Notes under the pieces: model-generated | Databases searched by the model: none | Seen by the model: the letters and a program-made list of their open reading frames with translations, nothing else | What the model was told of the DNA's origin: nothing | Made by a program: the position numbers and the translations under genes | In this document: one piece after another, positions 1-7,603 of the stretch | Numbering within the stretch: position 1 is the stretch's first letter | How the letters are laid out: every line of letters begins with the position of its first letter | From: CAZDXJ01 sp964509475 | GTDB taxonomy: Bacteria; Pseudomonadota; Gammaproteobacteria; Methylococcales; Methylomonadaceae | Length of the DNA stretch: 46,331 nucleotides | Reading direction: 5' to 3' | Assembly (NCBI GenBank): GCA_964509475.1 | Contig: CAZDXJ010000012.1 | Coordinates: 1-46,331, forward strand

Positions 1-137
1 TAAAGTCGAGTTTGGTGTGGATATTTATGCTTAACAACAGATTTAACCCATTACCGAAATTTTGATAAGGACAGACATGACTGTTGTATAGGGCTTTTAT
101 GCAATTAATGGATAACAGGCGGGATTTTGACATAGAG

Positions 138-659
138 ATGAAAACGAAACCAGAATTCAAAATGCTGCAAATTGCGGTGTTGGTCGTATCCGACAGCCGC
201 ACGGAAGCCGACGATATTTCCGGCAAGACATTGGTGGAGCGCTTGCAGCAGGCCGGTCATCAATTGGCTGAAAAGCGTATCGTTGCCGATAATATCTACC
301 AAATCCGTGCTGTTGTCGGCAGCTGGATTGCCGATGTCAATATCGATGTCGTTTTGACGACGGGGGGTACCGGCGTGACTGGCCGTGACGGCACACCGGA
401 GGCGGTTGAACCCTTGCTGGACAAGGTTCTGGATGGATTTGGCGAAGTGTTCAGGATGCTTTCCTTTCAGGAGATTAAAACCTCGACGATCCAGTCCAGA
501 GCGTTGGCTGGCGTTGCTAACGGCACCTATATTTTTTGTTTGCCAGGTTCTGCCGGGGCTTGCCGAAGTGCTTGGGATGGCTTGATTCGGGAACAATTGG
601 ATTACAGGACGCGGCCATGTAACCTGGTACAGCTTATGCCGCGATTAATGGAAAAATAA
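138..659 (+). CDS. moaB: Molybdenum cofactor biosynthesis protein MoaB
   Basis: A 173-residue MoaB/MogA-fold protein that acts in the cytoplasm in molybdopterin cofactor synthesis (adenylylation-type step; MoaB's exact role differs between species). Visible family marks are the TTGGTG nucleotide/pterin loop near residues 74-79, the GEVFRMLSF segment near residue 105 and the SRALAGV/PGS stretches that align with E. coli MoaB over the whole length. The ATG at 138 gives nearly the E. coli length (170). In-frame starts at 84 (TTG), 99 and 108 would add up to 18 residues that the family lacks; none has a strong Shine-Dalgarno. It is followed without a gap by a DUF423 gene, so the two are probably co-transcribed. 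No other molybdenum cofactor gene is in the window. Confidence 0.93.
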   Translation: MKTKPEFKMLQIAVLVVSDSRTEADDISGKTLVERLQQAGHQLAEKRIVADNIYQIRAVVGSWIADVNIDVVLTTGGTGVTGRDGTPEAVEPLLDKVLDGFGEVFRMLSFQEIKTSTIQSRALAGVANGTYIFCLPGSAGACRSAWDGLIREQLDYRTRPCNLVQLMPRLMEK

Positions 660-1034
660 ATGCATTCATTATTTTTGTTGCTGGCGAGTTTGTCGGCGTT
701 TGTTGGTGTTGCCATGGGTGCTTTTGGCGCTCATAGTTTGAAAACGGTGTTAAGCCCGGAAATGTTGGCGGTTTACAAAACGGCGGTGACTTATCAAATG
801 TGGCATGCATTGGGACTGGGGATTGTTGCCTTGCTGCAAAAATCGGCCAGTGATGTAAAACTGCTGAACTGGGCGGGATGGCTGATGTTTGCCGGAATCA
901 TTCTGTTTTCTGGCAGTTTGTATTTATTGACTCTGACCCATATGAAATGGCTGAGCCTGATAACCCCTTTTGGTGGCATGGCCTTTTTGCTGGCCTGGGG
1001 GGTACTGGCTGTGTTTTCCTGGCAAAAAGATTGA
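660..1034 (+). CDS. DUF423 family small membrane protein
   Basis: A 124-residue, very hydrophobic protein with about four transmembrane segments. It begins MHSLFLLLASLSAFVGVAMG and contains the GAFGAHSLK motif typical of DUF423 (YgdD-like) inner-membrane proteins. The ATG at 660 directly abuts the moaB stop codon, which suggests translational coupling. The biochemical role of DUF423 proteins is not known and nothing in the sequence shows one. The family assignment is firm; function is left open. Confidence 0.85.
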   Translation: MHSLFLLLASLSAFVGVAMGAFGAHSLKTVLSPEMLAVYKTAVTYQMWHALGLGIVALLQKSASDVKLLNWAGWLMFAGIILFSGSLYLLTLTHMKWLSLITPFGGMAFLLAWGVLAVFSWQKD

Positions 1035-1059
1035 CCGTTGTCGGCAGACCTGCTGCTTT

Positions 1060-1073
1060 TTGATGTCGATCAA
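1060..1073. promoter_or_regulatory. FNR/Anr-type operator, perfect consensus
   Basis: The sequence TTGATGTCGATCAA matches the FNR/Anr consensus TTGAT-N4-ATCAA exactly, extended by flanking T and A runs. It lies in the 184-base interval between the DUF423 gene and pepN. A possible -10 box TATGAT at 1115-1120 would put the operator centre near -60, a known activating position for FNR-class proteins. The site is seen directly; its use to regulate pepN by oxygen is inference. Confidence 0.45.
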
Positions 1074-1218
1074 AAATCTCCCAAGTTGGGGCTTTGTGGG
1101 CTTGTAAAGCGTGCTATGATGCCGCGTTTGCCACTACAGAGAATGAGTTGCCTCAGGTTTTTAATCGATCGGTTGCAATATTTGTTTGTGATTTTGAAAT
1201 GATAACTATACGAAGATA

Positions 1219-3864
1219 ATGCGTGACGCGAACCCTCAAACGATTTATCTAAAAGACTACACGCCGCCGGAATTTTTTATCCACAGTGTGGATTTGCAGT
1301 TTGATCTGGACGTTGAGCAGACTCGCGTCATATCCCGCTTGAGTCTGGAACGAAACCCGGATTGTCCGGCGTCCGGCCAATCCTTGTGTTTGTCCGGTGA
1401 AAGCTTGAGCTTGCTTGGCGTTTCCCTGGATGGCGAAAAATTGTCGACCGGACGTTTCCAGCAAGGGCTGGACAACTTGTTGATCCGGAATGTTCCGCAG
1501 CACAGGGTATTTGTTGTTGAAATAGAAAACATTATCAACCCAGGCGCGAATACCGCTCTGGAAGGACTGTATTTGTCCAAGGGTATGTTGTGTACACAAT
1601 GTGAAGCGGAAGGGTTTAGAAAAATCACTTATTTTCTCGATCGCCCTGATGTCATGTCGCGCTTTACAACGACATTGCGGGCTGACAAGGATTTGTATCC
1701 GGTTTTGTTGTCCAATGGCAATCCGGTGGCCCGGGGAGAACTGCCGGATAACCGGCATTGGGTTCGTTGGCAAGACCCTTTCAAAAAACCGTGTTATTTA
1801 TTTGCCTTGGTCGCAGGGCGTTTGCAATGTATTCAGGACAGTTATACCACCCGGTCCGGCCGGAAAGTGGCATTGCAGATTTTTGTTGAATCACAGGATG
1901 TCGATAAATGTGCGCATGCGATGCAGTCGCTAAAAAACGCCATGGCCTGGGACGAAGAAAACTATGGCCGGGAATATGATCTGGATCTTTACATGATTGT
2001 TGCCGTCAGTCACTTCAATATGGGGGCGATGGAAAACAAGGGCTTGAATATTTTTAATACCAAGTTTGTCCTGGCCCGACCGGATACCGCGACAGACAGT
2101 GATTATGAGCATATCGAAGGTGTCATCGCGCATGAATATTTTCATAATTGGACCGGCAACCGCATCACTTGCCGCGACTGGTTTCAACTCAGCCTGAAAG
2201 AAGGTTTGACGGTATTCCGCGATCAGGAGTTTACCGCTGACAGGACTTCCCGGGCAGTAAAGCGGATCGAAGATGTCAATACTCTGCGTACCCGCCAGTT
2301 TGTCGAGGATGCCGGGCCGCTGGCGCATCCGGTACGTCCGGATTCCTATATGGAAATCAATAATTTTTATACCTTGACGGTTTATGAAAAAGGCGCCGAA
2401 GTGGTGCGCATGTTGCACACCCTGTTGGGCGCCGAGCTTTATCGCCGGGGTATGGATCTCTATTTTCAACGTTTTGACGGCATGGCCGTTACCTGTGATG
2501 ATTTCATACAGGTTATGCAGGAAGCCAGCGGCATGGATTTGAGCCAGTTCAAACGTTGGTATTCGCAAGCCGGTACACCGGAGATTCAGGCAACGGCGGA
2601 ATACGATGCAACGGCCCGCAAACTGCACCTGAGCCTGACCCAATCCTGCCCGCCAACGCCGGGTCAGCCGCATAAACAAGCTCTGCACATTCCGGTTTCC
2701 GTCGGTTTGATTGCTGGTGATGGCTCGCCAATGCCGGTACAACGGTGTGGCGAAAATGCAAAGGAGCAGGTTATCCTGCATTTAAAACAAGCGCAACAGG
2801 ATTTTGTTTTTGAACAGCTTGCCGAGCAACCGGTTGTTTCTTTGTTACGCGGATTTTCCGCGCCGGTCAAATTGTTCATGCAGCGCAGCGCTCAGGACTT
2901 GGCTTTTTTACTGCGTCACGACAGCGATACTTTCAATCGCTGGGAAGCCGGACAACAGTTGGCGTTGCGGATTATTCTGCAACGGGTGAACGATATCCAG
3001 CAACAAAGGCCATTGCAGGTTGATAAAGCGTTGATCATTGCTTTCCGGTATTTACTGGAACAATCCTGGCAGGATTATTCCTATTTGTCTTTACTCTTGA
3101 CCTTGCCCTCCGAGGCTTATCTGGCCGAACAAATGCCGGTTGTGGATGTGCAGGCAATACATCAGGCGCGGGAGTTTATCAAATATGCCCTGGCCGAACA
3201 TCTGGAAGACCGGTTGACCGAGCTTTATATACGCAATCACCGGGATGAATCCGGCGTGTTCGATGCCGGAGCGATTGGCCGGCGGCGGATTAAAAATACC
3301 TGTCTGGCGTATTTGAGCAAACTGGAAAAGGCATCCGTTTATCAACGTATTGAACAGCAGTTCATGAGCGCTAAAAATATGACCGATCAAATCGCCGCCT
3401 TGCAAATTATGGTCAACAGCGGCCATCCGGCGAGGGAGTTCTGCCTGGAGCAATTTTACCAGCAATGGCAGCAGGAGGCTTTGGTTATTGACAAATGGTT
3501 CACGATACAAGCGACCAGTTGCAGGCCGGATACGTATGAAACTGTCCAGGCTTTAATGCGGCATCCAGCTTTTGATTTGCGTAACCCGAACCGGGTCAGG
3601 GCTTTGGTCGGCGCCTTCAGTCAAGCTAATGCCTTGCATTTCCATGCTGAAAATGGCCAGGGTTATCAATATCTTGCCGATCAGATTATTGCATTGAACC
3701 GCTTGAATCCGCAGATGGCCGCGCGGATGACCGGAGCCTTGACGCAATGGCGCCGCTTTGATCAAAATCGTCAACTTTTGATGAAAGCGCAGTTGCAACG
3801 TATCATGAACAACCCGGATATTTCCAGGGATGTTTATGAGGTTGCCAGTAAAAGCCTGGCCTGA
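1219..3864 (+). CDS. pepN: Aminopeptidase N (M1 family metallopeptidase)
   Basis: An 881-residue cytoplasmic zinc aminopeptidase that removes N-terminal residues from peptides during protein turnover (E. coli PepN is 870). The exopeptidase motif GAMEN is at residues 269-273. The zinc site HEYFH is at 305-309 with the third ligand Glu328 in LKEGLTVF, matching the HExxH-X18-E pattern. The long helical C-terminal domain of the gammaproteobacterial PepN type fills the rest. ATG 1219 lies just before residues that align with the family N-terminus. A perfect FNR-type site lies 145 bases upstream. All key residues are present and no frame problem is seen. Confidence 0.97.
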   Translation: MRDANPQTIYLKDYTPPEFFIHSVDLQFDLDVEQTRVISRLSLERNPDCPASGQSLCLSGESLSLLGVSLDGEKLSTGRFQQGLDNLLIRNVPQHRVFVVEIENIINPGANTALEGLYLSKGMLCTQCEAEGFRKITYFLDRPDVMSRFTTTLRADKDLYPVLLSNGNPVARGELPDNRHWVRWQDPFKKPCYLFALVAGRLQCIQDSYTTRSGRKVALQIFVESQDVDKCAHAMQSLKNAMAWDEENYGREYDLDLYMIVAVSHFNMGAMENKGLNIFNTKFVLARPDTATDSDYEHIEGVIAHEYFHNWTGNRITCRDWFQLSLKEGLTVFRDQEFTADRTSRAVKRIEDVNTLRTRQFVEDAGPLAHPVRPDSYMEINNFYTLTVYEKGAEVVRMLHTLLGAELYRRGMDLYFQRFDGMAVTCDDFIQVMQEASGMDLSQFKRWYSQAGTPEIQATAEYDATARKLHLSLTQSCPPTPGQPHKQALHIPVSVGLIAGDGSPMPVQRCGENAKEQVILHLKQAQQDFVFEQLAEQPVVSLLRGFSAPVKLFMQRSAQDLAFLLRHDSDTFNRWEAGQQLALRIILQRVNDIQQQRPLQVDKALIIAFRYLLEQSWQDYSYLSLLLTLPSEAYLAEQMPVVDVQAIHQAREFIKYALAEHLEDRLTELYIRNHRDESGVFDAGAIGRRRIKNTCLAYLSKLEKASVYQRIEQQFMSAKNMTDQIAALQIMVNSGHPAREFCLEQFYQQWQQEALVIDKWFTIQATSCRPDTYETVQALMRHPAFDLRNPNRVRALVGAFSQANALHFHAENGQGYQYLADQIIALNRLNPQMAARMTGALTQWRRFDQNRQLLMKAQLQRIMNNPDISRDVYEVASKSLA

Positions 3865-3889
3865 TAGAGATAGCGATGCGGGCGACACG

Positions 3890-4072
3890 ATGATTGTATT
3901 GTTGGAATGGCTGCCTGTTTTTATCAGCGCCTTGATCATTTACGGGCTTTTCACCGATCTGCTGCTGATGGTGTTTATCGCTGCCATTGTATGGTTTATA
4001 TCTTTATTTTGTGTGATGTTCGATTTGCATCCCGGTCAATGGTTGGCAAAATGGCTGGTTCGGATGTTTTGA
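3890..4072 (+). CDS. Hypothetical 60-residue membrane protein
   Basis: A short reading frame (MIVLLEWLPVFISALIIYGL at the N-terminus) with two strongly hydrophobic stretches, about residues 8-26 and 28-46, then a basic tail ending WLAKWLVRMF. It starts 25 bases after the pepN stop and ends 12 bases before the convergent stop of the HvfC-like gene. An in-frame start at 3830 inside pepN is possible but would add 20 hydrophilic residues. The membrane character supports a real gene, but no family is recognised and the Shine-Dalgarno is weak. Confidence 0.5.
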   Translation: MIVLLEWLPVFISALIIYGLFTDLLLMVFIAAIVWFISLFCVMFDLHPGQWLAKWLVRMF

Positions 4073-4084
4073 TTCGAAAACGGG

Positions 4085-4870
4085 TTAGTTTGAAATCCTG
4101 GCCGGATGGATAATGCCTTTTTCAGCCAGTTCACGAATGATTTGTTCGCCACCTGTTTTTAGTATTTGCGGGCTGGGATGGGAAGATTCTTCGATTAATT
4201 GCTGTAGCCACTGCGACATAAAAAGCCCCGGCTTTTCCTGAAGGATTTGTAACAAACGGAAAGTCATGGGTGAAATGAGCAGAAAATGCAATTCAAATGC
4301 AGCATCGCGGTAAACAACCAATGGGGTCGGTTGCTCTGGCGCTTGTTGCGGTTGAAAATCCGGTGATATACGCTGTACCGGGTATTGATAGAGCAAGGGC
4401 CAGGCCAGGGAGGATATTGCGATGGGATAATTGTGCGGATTTTTTGCAAAAGCCATGTCTGCAACCGGTGCTTCCTGGCGGGATATGGACAAGGCCATTT
4501 CCACCCATTCATAGTGGGCAAGTTCCAGCATAAACGGCAGGTCGCCGGCGACCGGCTCCCTTTCGTATTGCAAATAATGAATAAATTCTTCCGGTATTTC
4601 CGAAAAATAAGGCGTTTTGCAAGCATGCCGACTGAAAAAATCCTGCACCAGCGCAAGCCATTGTGAAGGCGCCAGCAGTTGATGCAAAACCGGGAAATTG
4701 CTGCTCAGGAAGCTGTTGATATTATTGAAAAACAGCTCCCGGTAGATGTGCATGCGTGGTGCTTTGACATCCGCAGGTGGCGGGTTGTTTTCCGGGTCGC
4801 GGATAAAGGCGGAGAATTCGGCCTGTTTGAATTTGAAAGAAACGGCTTGTTCAGGCAAAGCGTTGCTCAT
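4085..4870 (-). CDS. hvfC: HvfC/BufC-like RiPP maturation partner (DUF2063)
   Basis: A 261-residue protein with the N-terminal DUF2063 domain, seen in FIRDPENNPPPADV, the RMHIYRELFFNNI stretch and the SSNFPVLHQLL segment. The family was once called putative DNA-binding, but in MNIO gene clusters it is the partner that presents the precursor peptide to the DUF692 oxidase. It overlaps the upstream MNIO gene by 20 bases, so the two are translationally coupled, and both follow the Cys-rich precursor on the same strand. The C-terminal half (about residues 110-255) is the variable part seen in HvfC/BufC proteins. Family and role are well supported by context; symbol by analogy with Haemophilus. Confidence 0.85.
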   Translation of the reverse strand: MSNALPEQAVSFKFKQAEFSAFIRDPENNPPPADVKAPRMHIYRELFFNNINSFLSSNFPVLHQLLAPSQWLALVQDFFSRHACKTPYFSEIPEEFIHYLQYEREPVAGDLPFMLELAHYEWVEMALSISRQEAPVADMAFAKNPHNYPIAISSLAWPLLYQYPVQRISPDFQPQQAPEQPTPLVVYRDAAFELHFLLISPMTFRLLQILQEKPGLFMSQWLQQLIEESSHPSPQILKTGGEQIIRELAEKGIIHPARISN

Positions 4871-5708
4871 GCTGTTTTTTCCAGCTATCTTGTATGTGTT
4901 GTATGGTTTCGACTTCTTTTAACAGCGTTGCCAAGGGCGGGATATTGAAGTCGCGCTCCAGCAGGGTTGGAAATACGCCATAGAGTTCGTAGGCCTTGCC
5001 AAGCAAACGCCATACCGGATCGATGACTTCGGCGCCATGGGTATCGACCAGAAAATCCTCGGCTTCGACATAATGTCCGGCAATATGGGCGTAAGCGATA
5101 TGTTCGACAGGAATGGATTTCAAAAAATCTTCGGCATCGTAACCATGGTTGATGCTGTTGACATAAATGTTGTTGATATCGATCAATATATCGCAACCGG
5201 CTTCTGCAACCACAGCATTGAAAAAATCAATTTCCTCCATCTCCTTGCCGGGAGCTGCGTAATAAGAAACATTTTCGATAGCGATTTTTTGTTCCAGAAT
5301 ATCCTGAACCTGCCTGATGCGTCCGGCGACATGGAAAACGGCTTCTTCGGTGAAAGGTATCGGCATCAAATCATAAAGGTGGCCGTCATGCGAACAATAA
5401 CTCAAATGTTCGCTGTACAGTTTGATTTGATGGGTTTGCATAAACTGTTTGACCGCGCGGACAAAGGTTTCATCCAGGGGGTCGGTGCTGCCGAGGGACA
5501 AAGACAGGCCGTGACAAATGAACGGGAAACGTTCGGTCATGGAGCGGAACTGTTTGCCGAGTCTGCCACCAATGGTAACCCAGTTTTCCGGTGCCACCTC
5601 ATAAAATCCGACGGTTTTCCGGGGTGGGTGTTCGGCAATTTCAGTCAGAAATGCACGCCGTAAGCCAAGACCGGCTCCGTGAACCCGATTTGATGTTGAG
5701 TGTTGCAT
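4851..5708 (-). CDS. hvfB: HvfB/BufB-like MNIO RiPP oxidase (DUF692)
   Basis: A 285-residue TIM-barrel enzyme of the multinuclear non-heme iron oxidase family (DUF692). Such enzymes use iron and oxygen to convert precursor cysteines into heterocycles or related products. Candidate metal-binding stretches are HGLSLS (66-71), SEHLSY (99-104), IEN (144-146), DINNIYVN (177-184), HIAGH (208-212), DTH (222-224) and the hallmark LLERDFNIPPL (249-259). The chosen ATG at 5708 is preceded by an AAGG-type ribosome-binding site; the open frame reaches 5840 but that extension crosses the intergenic hairpin and is unlikely to be translated. It sits between precursor and DUF2063 partner, the standard order. 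In Haemophilus HvfB and in bufferin systems the modified peptide binds copper; copper as the target here is inference. Confidence 0.93.
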   Translation of the reverse strand: MQHSTSNRVHGAGLGLRRAFLTEIAEHPPRKTVGFYEVAPENWVTIGGRLGKQFRSMTERFPFICHGLSLSLGSTDPLDETFVRAVKQFMQTHQIKLYSEHLSYCSHDGHLYDLMPIPFTEEAVFHVAGRIRQVQDILEQKIAIENVSYYAAPGKEMEEIDFFNAVVAEAGCDILIDINNIYVNSINHGYDAEDFLKSIPVEHIAYAHIAGHYVEAEDFLVDTHGAEVIDPVWRLLGKAYELYGVFPTLLERDFNIPPLATLLKEVETIQHIQDSWKKQHEQRFA

Positions 5709-5741
5709 GATGCTGCCTTGGAGAGAACAGGGAGGTGAAAT

Positions 5742-5768
5742 CGGTGGATAAGTCACTCTTATCCACCG
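5742..5768 (-). promoter_or_regulatory. Intergenic hairpin between precursor and MNIO genes
   Basis: A perfect 11-base-pair stem (CGGTGGATAAG paired with CTTATCCACCG) with a 5-base loop lies 17 bases after the hvfA-like stop and 33 bases before the MNIO start. No U-run follows it on the transcribed strand, so it looks like an mRNA-protecting or processing structure rather than a full terminator. Such structures let a precursor be made in excess of its enzyme. The hairpin is seen directly; the role is inference. Confidence 0.6.
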
Positions 5769-5785
5769 GATACCCAAAGAATGGC

Positions 5786-6728
5786 TTATTTTTTCTTGAT
5801 CGGCCAGGCGGCTTTTTTCTCGCCAACCTTTTCGCCGCAAGCGCCTTCCTTGCCTTTCATCATTTCGCCACAGGCGCCTTCCATGCCTTTTTTCATTTTA
5901 CCGTCCTTCATCATACCGCCGCATTTGCCTTCTTTGGCTTTGGCCGCGGCTTTCTGCATGCCACAGGCACCTTCCTTGCCTTTCATCATTTCGCCACAGG
6001 CGCCTTCCATGCCTTTTTTCATTTTACCGTCCTTCATCATACCGCCGCATTTGCCTTCTTTGGCTTTGGCCGCGGCTTTCTGCATGCCACAGGCACCNNN
6101 NNNNNNNNNNNNNNNNNNNNNNNNNNNNNNNNNNNNNNNNNNNNNNNNNNNNNNNNNNNNNNNNNNNNNNNNNNNNNNNNNNNNNNNNNNNNNNNNNCAT
6201 TTCGCCACAGGCGCCTTCCATGCCTTTTTTCATTTTACCGTCCTTCATCATATCGCCGCATTTGCCTTCGCCGCATTTGCCTTCTTTGGCTTTGGCCGCG
6301 GCTTTCTGCATGCCACAGGCACCTTCCTTGCCTTTCATCATTTCGCCACAGGCGCCTTCCATGCCTTTTTTCATTTTACCGTCCTTCATCATATCGCCGC
6401 ATTTGCCTTCGCCGCATTTACCTTCTTTGGCTTTAGGTGCCGCTTTTTGGGCTTTGTTGCCGGCGCATTTGCCTTCTTTCATTTTCATTTGACCGCCCAT
6501 CATCGATGCGCCGCATTTGCCTTCGCCGCAGGTACCTTCCTTCATGCCCATATTGGCTCCGCAATTCATGCCGGGTGTTTTGTCGGCTTCGGCAAGCTGC
6601 ATATAACCTTCGGATAATTCCGTAATCGCAAAGGGGTTGTCCTGTGCATTTGCGGCGGTCATGGAAAAAGTGGAAACGATGGCGCTGCCAATTGTCGCGG
6701 CCAAAGGTGTTTTGTTTATTTTTTTCAT
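5786..6728 (-). CDS. hvfA: HvfA-like tandem EGKCG RiPP precursor (gap inside)
   Basis: A secreted Cys-rich precursor peptide. The N-terminus has a signal peptide (about 28 residues, ending TAANA before QDNPF). An HvfA-like leader follows (ITELSEGYMQLAEADK), then a long array of EGKCG, EGACG and EGTCG motifs, and a short basic tail ending AAWPIKKK. Cys in EGKCG is the residue modified by the MNIO enzyme in HvfA/bufferin systems. The start at 6728 has an excellent GAGGAG site. The 100-N gap falls inside the repeats; because 100 is not a multiple of three the two halves appear in different frames, which is an assembly effect and not evidence of a frameshift. Even without the gap over 270 residues are visible, far longer than the roughly 100-residue HvfA I know. 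Metal binding is inferred from the family. Confidence 0.85.
5830..6431 (-). repeat. Tandem coding repeats of the HvfA-like precursor
   Basis: At least four near-identical units encode K-EGKCG-(EGKCG)-xMMKDGKMKKGM-EGACG-EMMKGK-EGACG-MQKAAAKA. On the C-terminal side (5845 and 5971 mark equivalent positions) the period is 126 bases (42 residues) with one EGKCG. On the N-terminal side of the gap the units are 141 bases (47 residues) with a doubled EGKCG. The copies are almost identical at DNA level, suggesting recent expansion or homogenisation. The number of units lost in the gap is unknown. Confidence 0.9.
6098..6197. other. Assembly gap of 100 N
   Basis: Exactly 100 undetermined bases lie in the middle of the near-identical precursor repeats. 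A round 100 is a common placeholder for a gap of unknown size, so the real distance between the flanks is not known. The repeats probably caused the break in assembly. Confidence 0.97.
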
Positions 6729-6893
6729 TATATCTCCTCAAACGTGGTGCTTTGTTAAAAATGATCTATAGTTCCTTTACCTGCCCGTGGAATATCATAA
6801 ATGATCAAGCGTGATTTGGGCTGAATCCAGTCGCCAATCATCTTGCCATTTTGCAAAATTCCATTTTTGTAATTTCCAATACCCACATATATT

Positions 6894-6912
6894 AAATGAT
6901 AATTATCATTTT
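6894..6912. promoter_or_regulatory. Fur-box-like AT palindrome upstream of hvfA
   Basis: A perfect palindrome AAATGATAATTATCATTT lies 166 bases upstream of the HvfA-like start and 17 bases after the stop of the carbonic-anhydrase-like gene. It shares the ATGATAAT/ATCATT core of Fur operators. It has no GC stem, so it is a poor terminator. Iron control would make sense for an iron-dependent maturase, but other metal regulators use similar sites. The palindrome is certain; the regulator is inference. Confidence 0.4.
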
Positions 6913-6928
6913 TTCATTACAAGATTCG

Positions 6929-7471
6929 CTAATCTGTAAAATCCTTCATCAAATAAGTGTCTTTCAAGCGTTTGTAATGTTGGCAGGAATAGATCAGGAA
7001 TTCTTTTTCCTCGGCACATAAGGGTCTTTTCTGCTGTGCAGGCGTGCCAATGTAGAGAAAGCCGCTTGCCAGTTTTTTTCCCGGCGGAACCACTGCACCT
7101 GCCCCCAGCATAACATAATCTCCTAAAATCGCACCATCCATAATGACAGCGCCAATGCCAATCAGGCAATAATTGCCCACTGTGCAGGCATGCACAACCG
7201 CGCGGTGGCCGATAGTGACGCCTTTGCCTATATGCAGAGGAATGCCTCCGGGTGAATATTGACCATCGTGCGAGACATGCAATATACAACCATCCTGTAC
7301 ATTACTGCCCTGGCCCACGACTATGCTTTGCACATCACCACGAAGTACCGACGTGGGCCAGATCGAAACGTCATCGCCCAAAGTGACATCGCCGATAACA
7401 ATGGCACTATCGTCAATGTATACCGATTTGCCAATGTCGGGGTGCTTGTTGTTGAAGGGTCGAATGGCCAC
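6929..7471 (-). CDS. Gamma-class carbonic anhydrase-like hexapeptide protein
   Basis: A 180-residue left-handed beta-helix protein of the YrdA/PaaY/CaiE-type gamma carbonic anhydrase family. Hexapeptide repeats run through residues 10-150 (for example DDSAIVIGDVTLGDDVSIWP). Candidate zinc ligands are His65 or His68 in CILHVSH and His89/His94 in GHRAVVH, the spacing of the family. The C-terminal helix (EEKEFLIYSCQHYKRLK) is typical. Whether members of this subgroup hydrate CO2 or act otherwise is often unclear. It shares strand with the hvfABC genes but is separated by 200 bases containing a Fur-like palindrome, so it is probably a separate unit, divergent from ribF. Confidence 0.88.
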   Translation of the reverse strand: MAIRPFNNKHPDIGKSVYIDDSAIVIGDVTLGDDVSIWPTSVLRGDVQSIVVGQGSNVQDGCILHVSHDGQYSPGGIPLHIGKGVTIGHRAVVHACTVGNYCLIGIGAVIMDGAILGDYVMLGAGAVVPPGKKLASGFLYIGTPAQQKRPLCAEEKEFLIYSCQHYKRLKDTYLMKDFTD

Positions 7472-7603
7472 AATGCCTCCTGAGTTTAAAATTGCAAGTT
7501 TTATTTAGATGATCTCATCCAGGCTATTTTCGTGCAGATTCGCTTATGACGCAAGGGTGCTTTTAGTGTTAGAATTGAATGTTTTATAGTTTAAATTGGG
7601 CCT

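Noticed and set aside
1930..2781. 283-codon open frame antisense to pepN
   Set aside because: Inside pepN, which has all catalytic motifs in the other frame.
5830..6431. Regular repeats that could look like a CRISPR array
   Set aside because: Period of 126-141 bases with no short repeat/unique spacer alternation; repeats are coding and in frame.
5735..6617. Long Phe/His/Pro-rich open frames on the + strand over the precursor repeats
   Set aside because: They are the antisense of the tandem HvfA-like repeat; no ribosome-binding site, and the composition is what the reverse complement of EGKCG/KMKKGM repeats gives.
6894..6912. Palindrome as terminator of the carbonic-anhydrase-like gene
   Set aside because: The stem is only A/T apart from two G-C pairs and there is no T-run on the minus strand; an operator is more likely.
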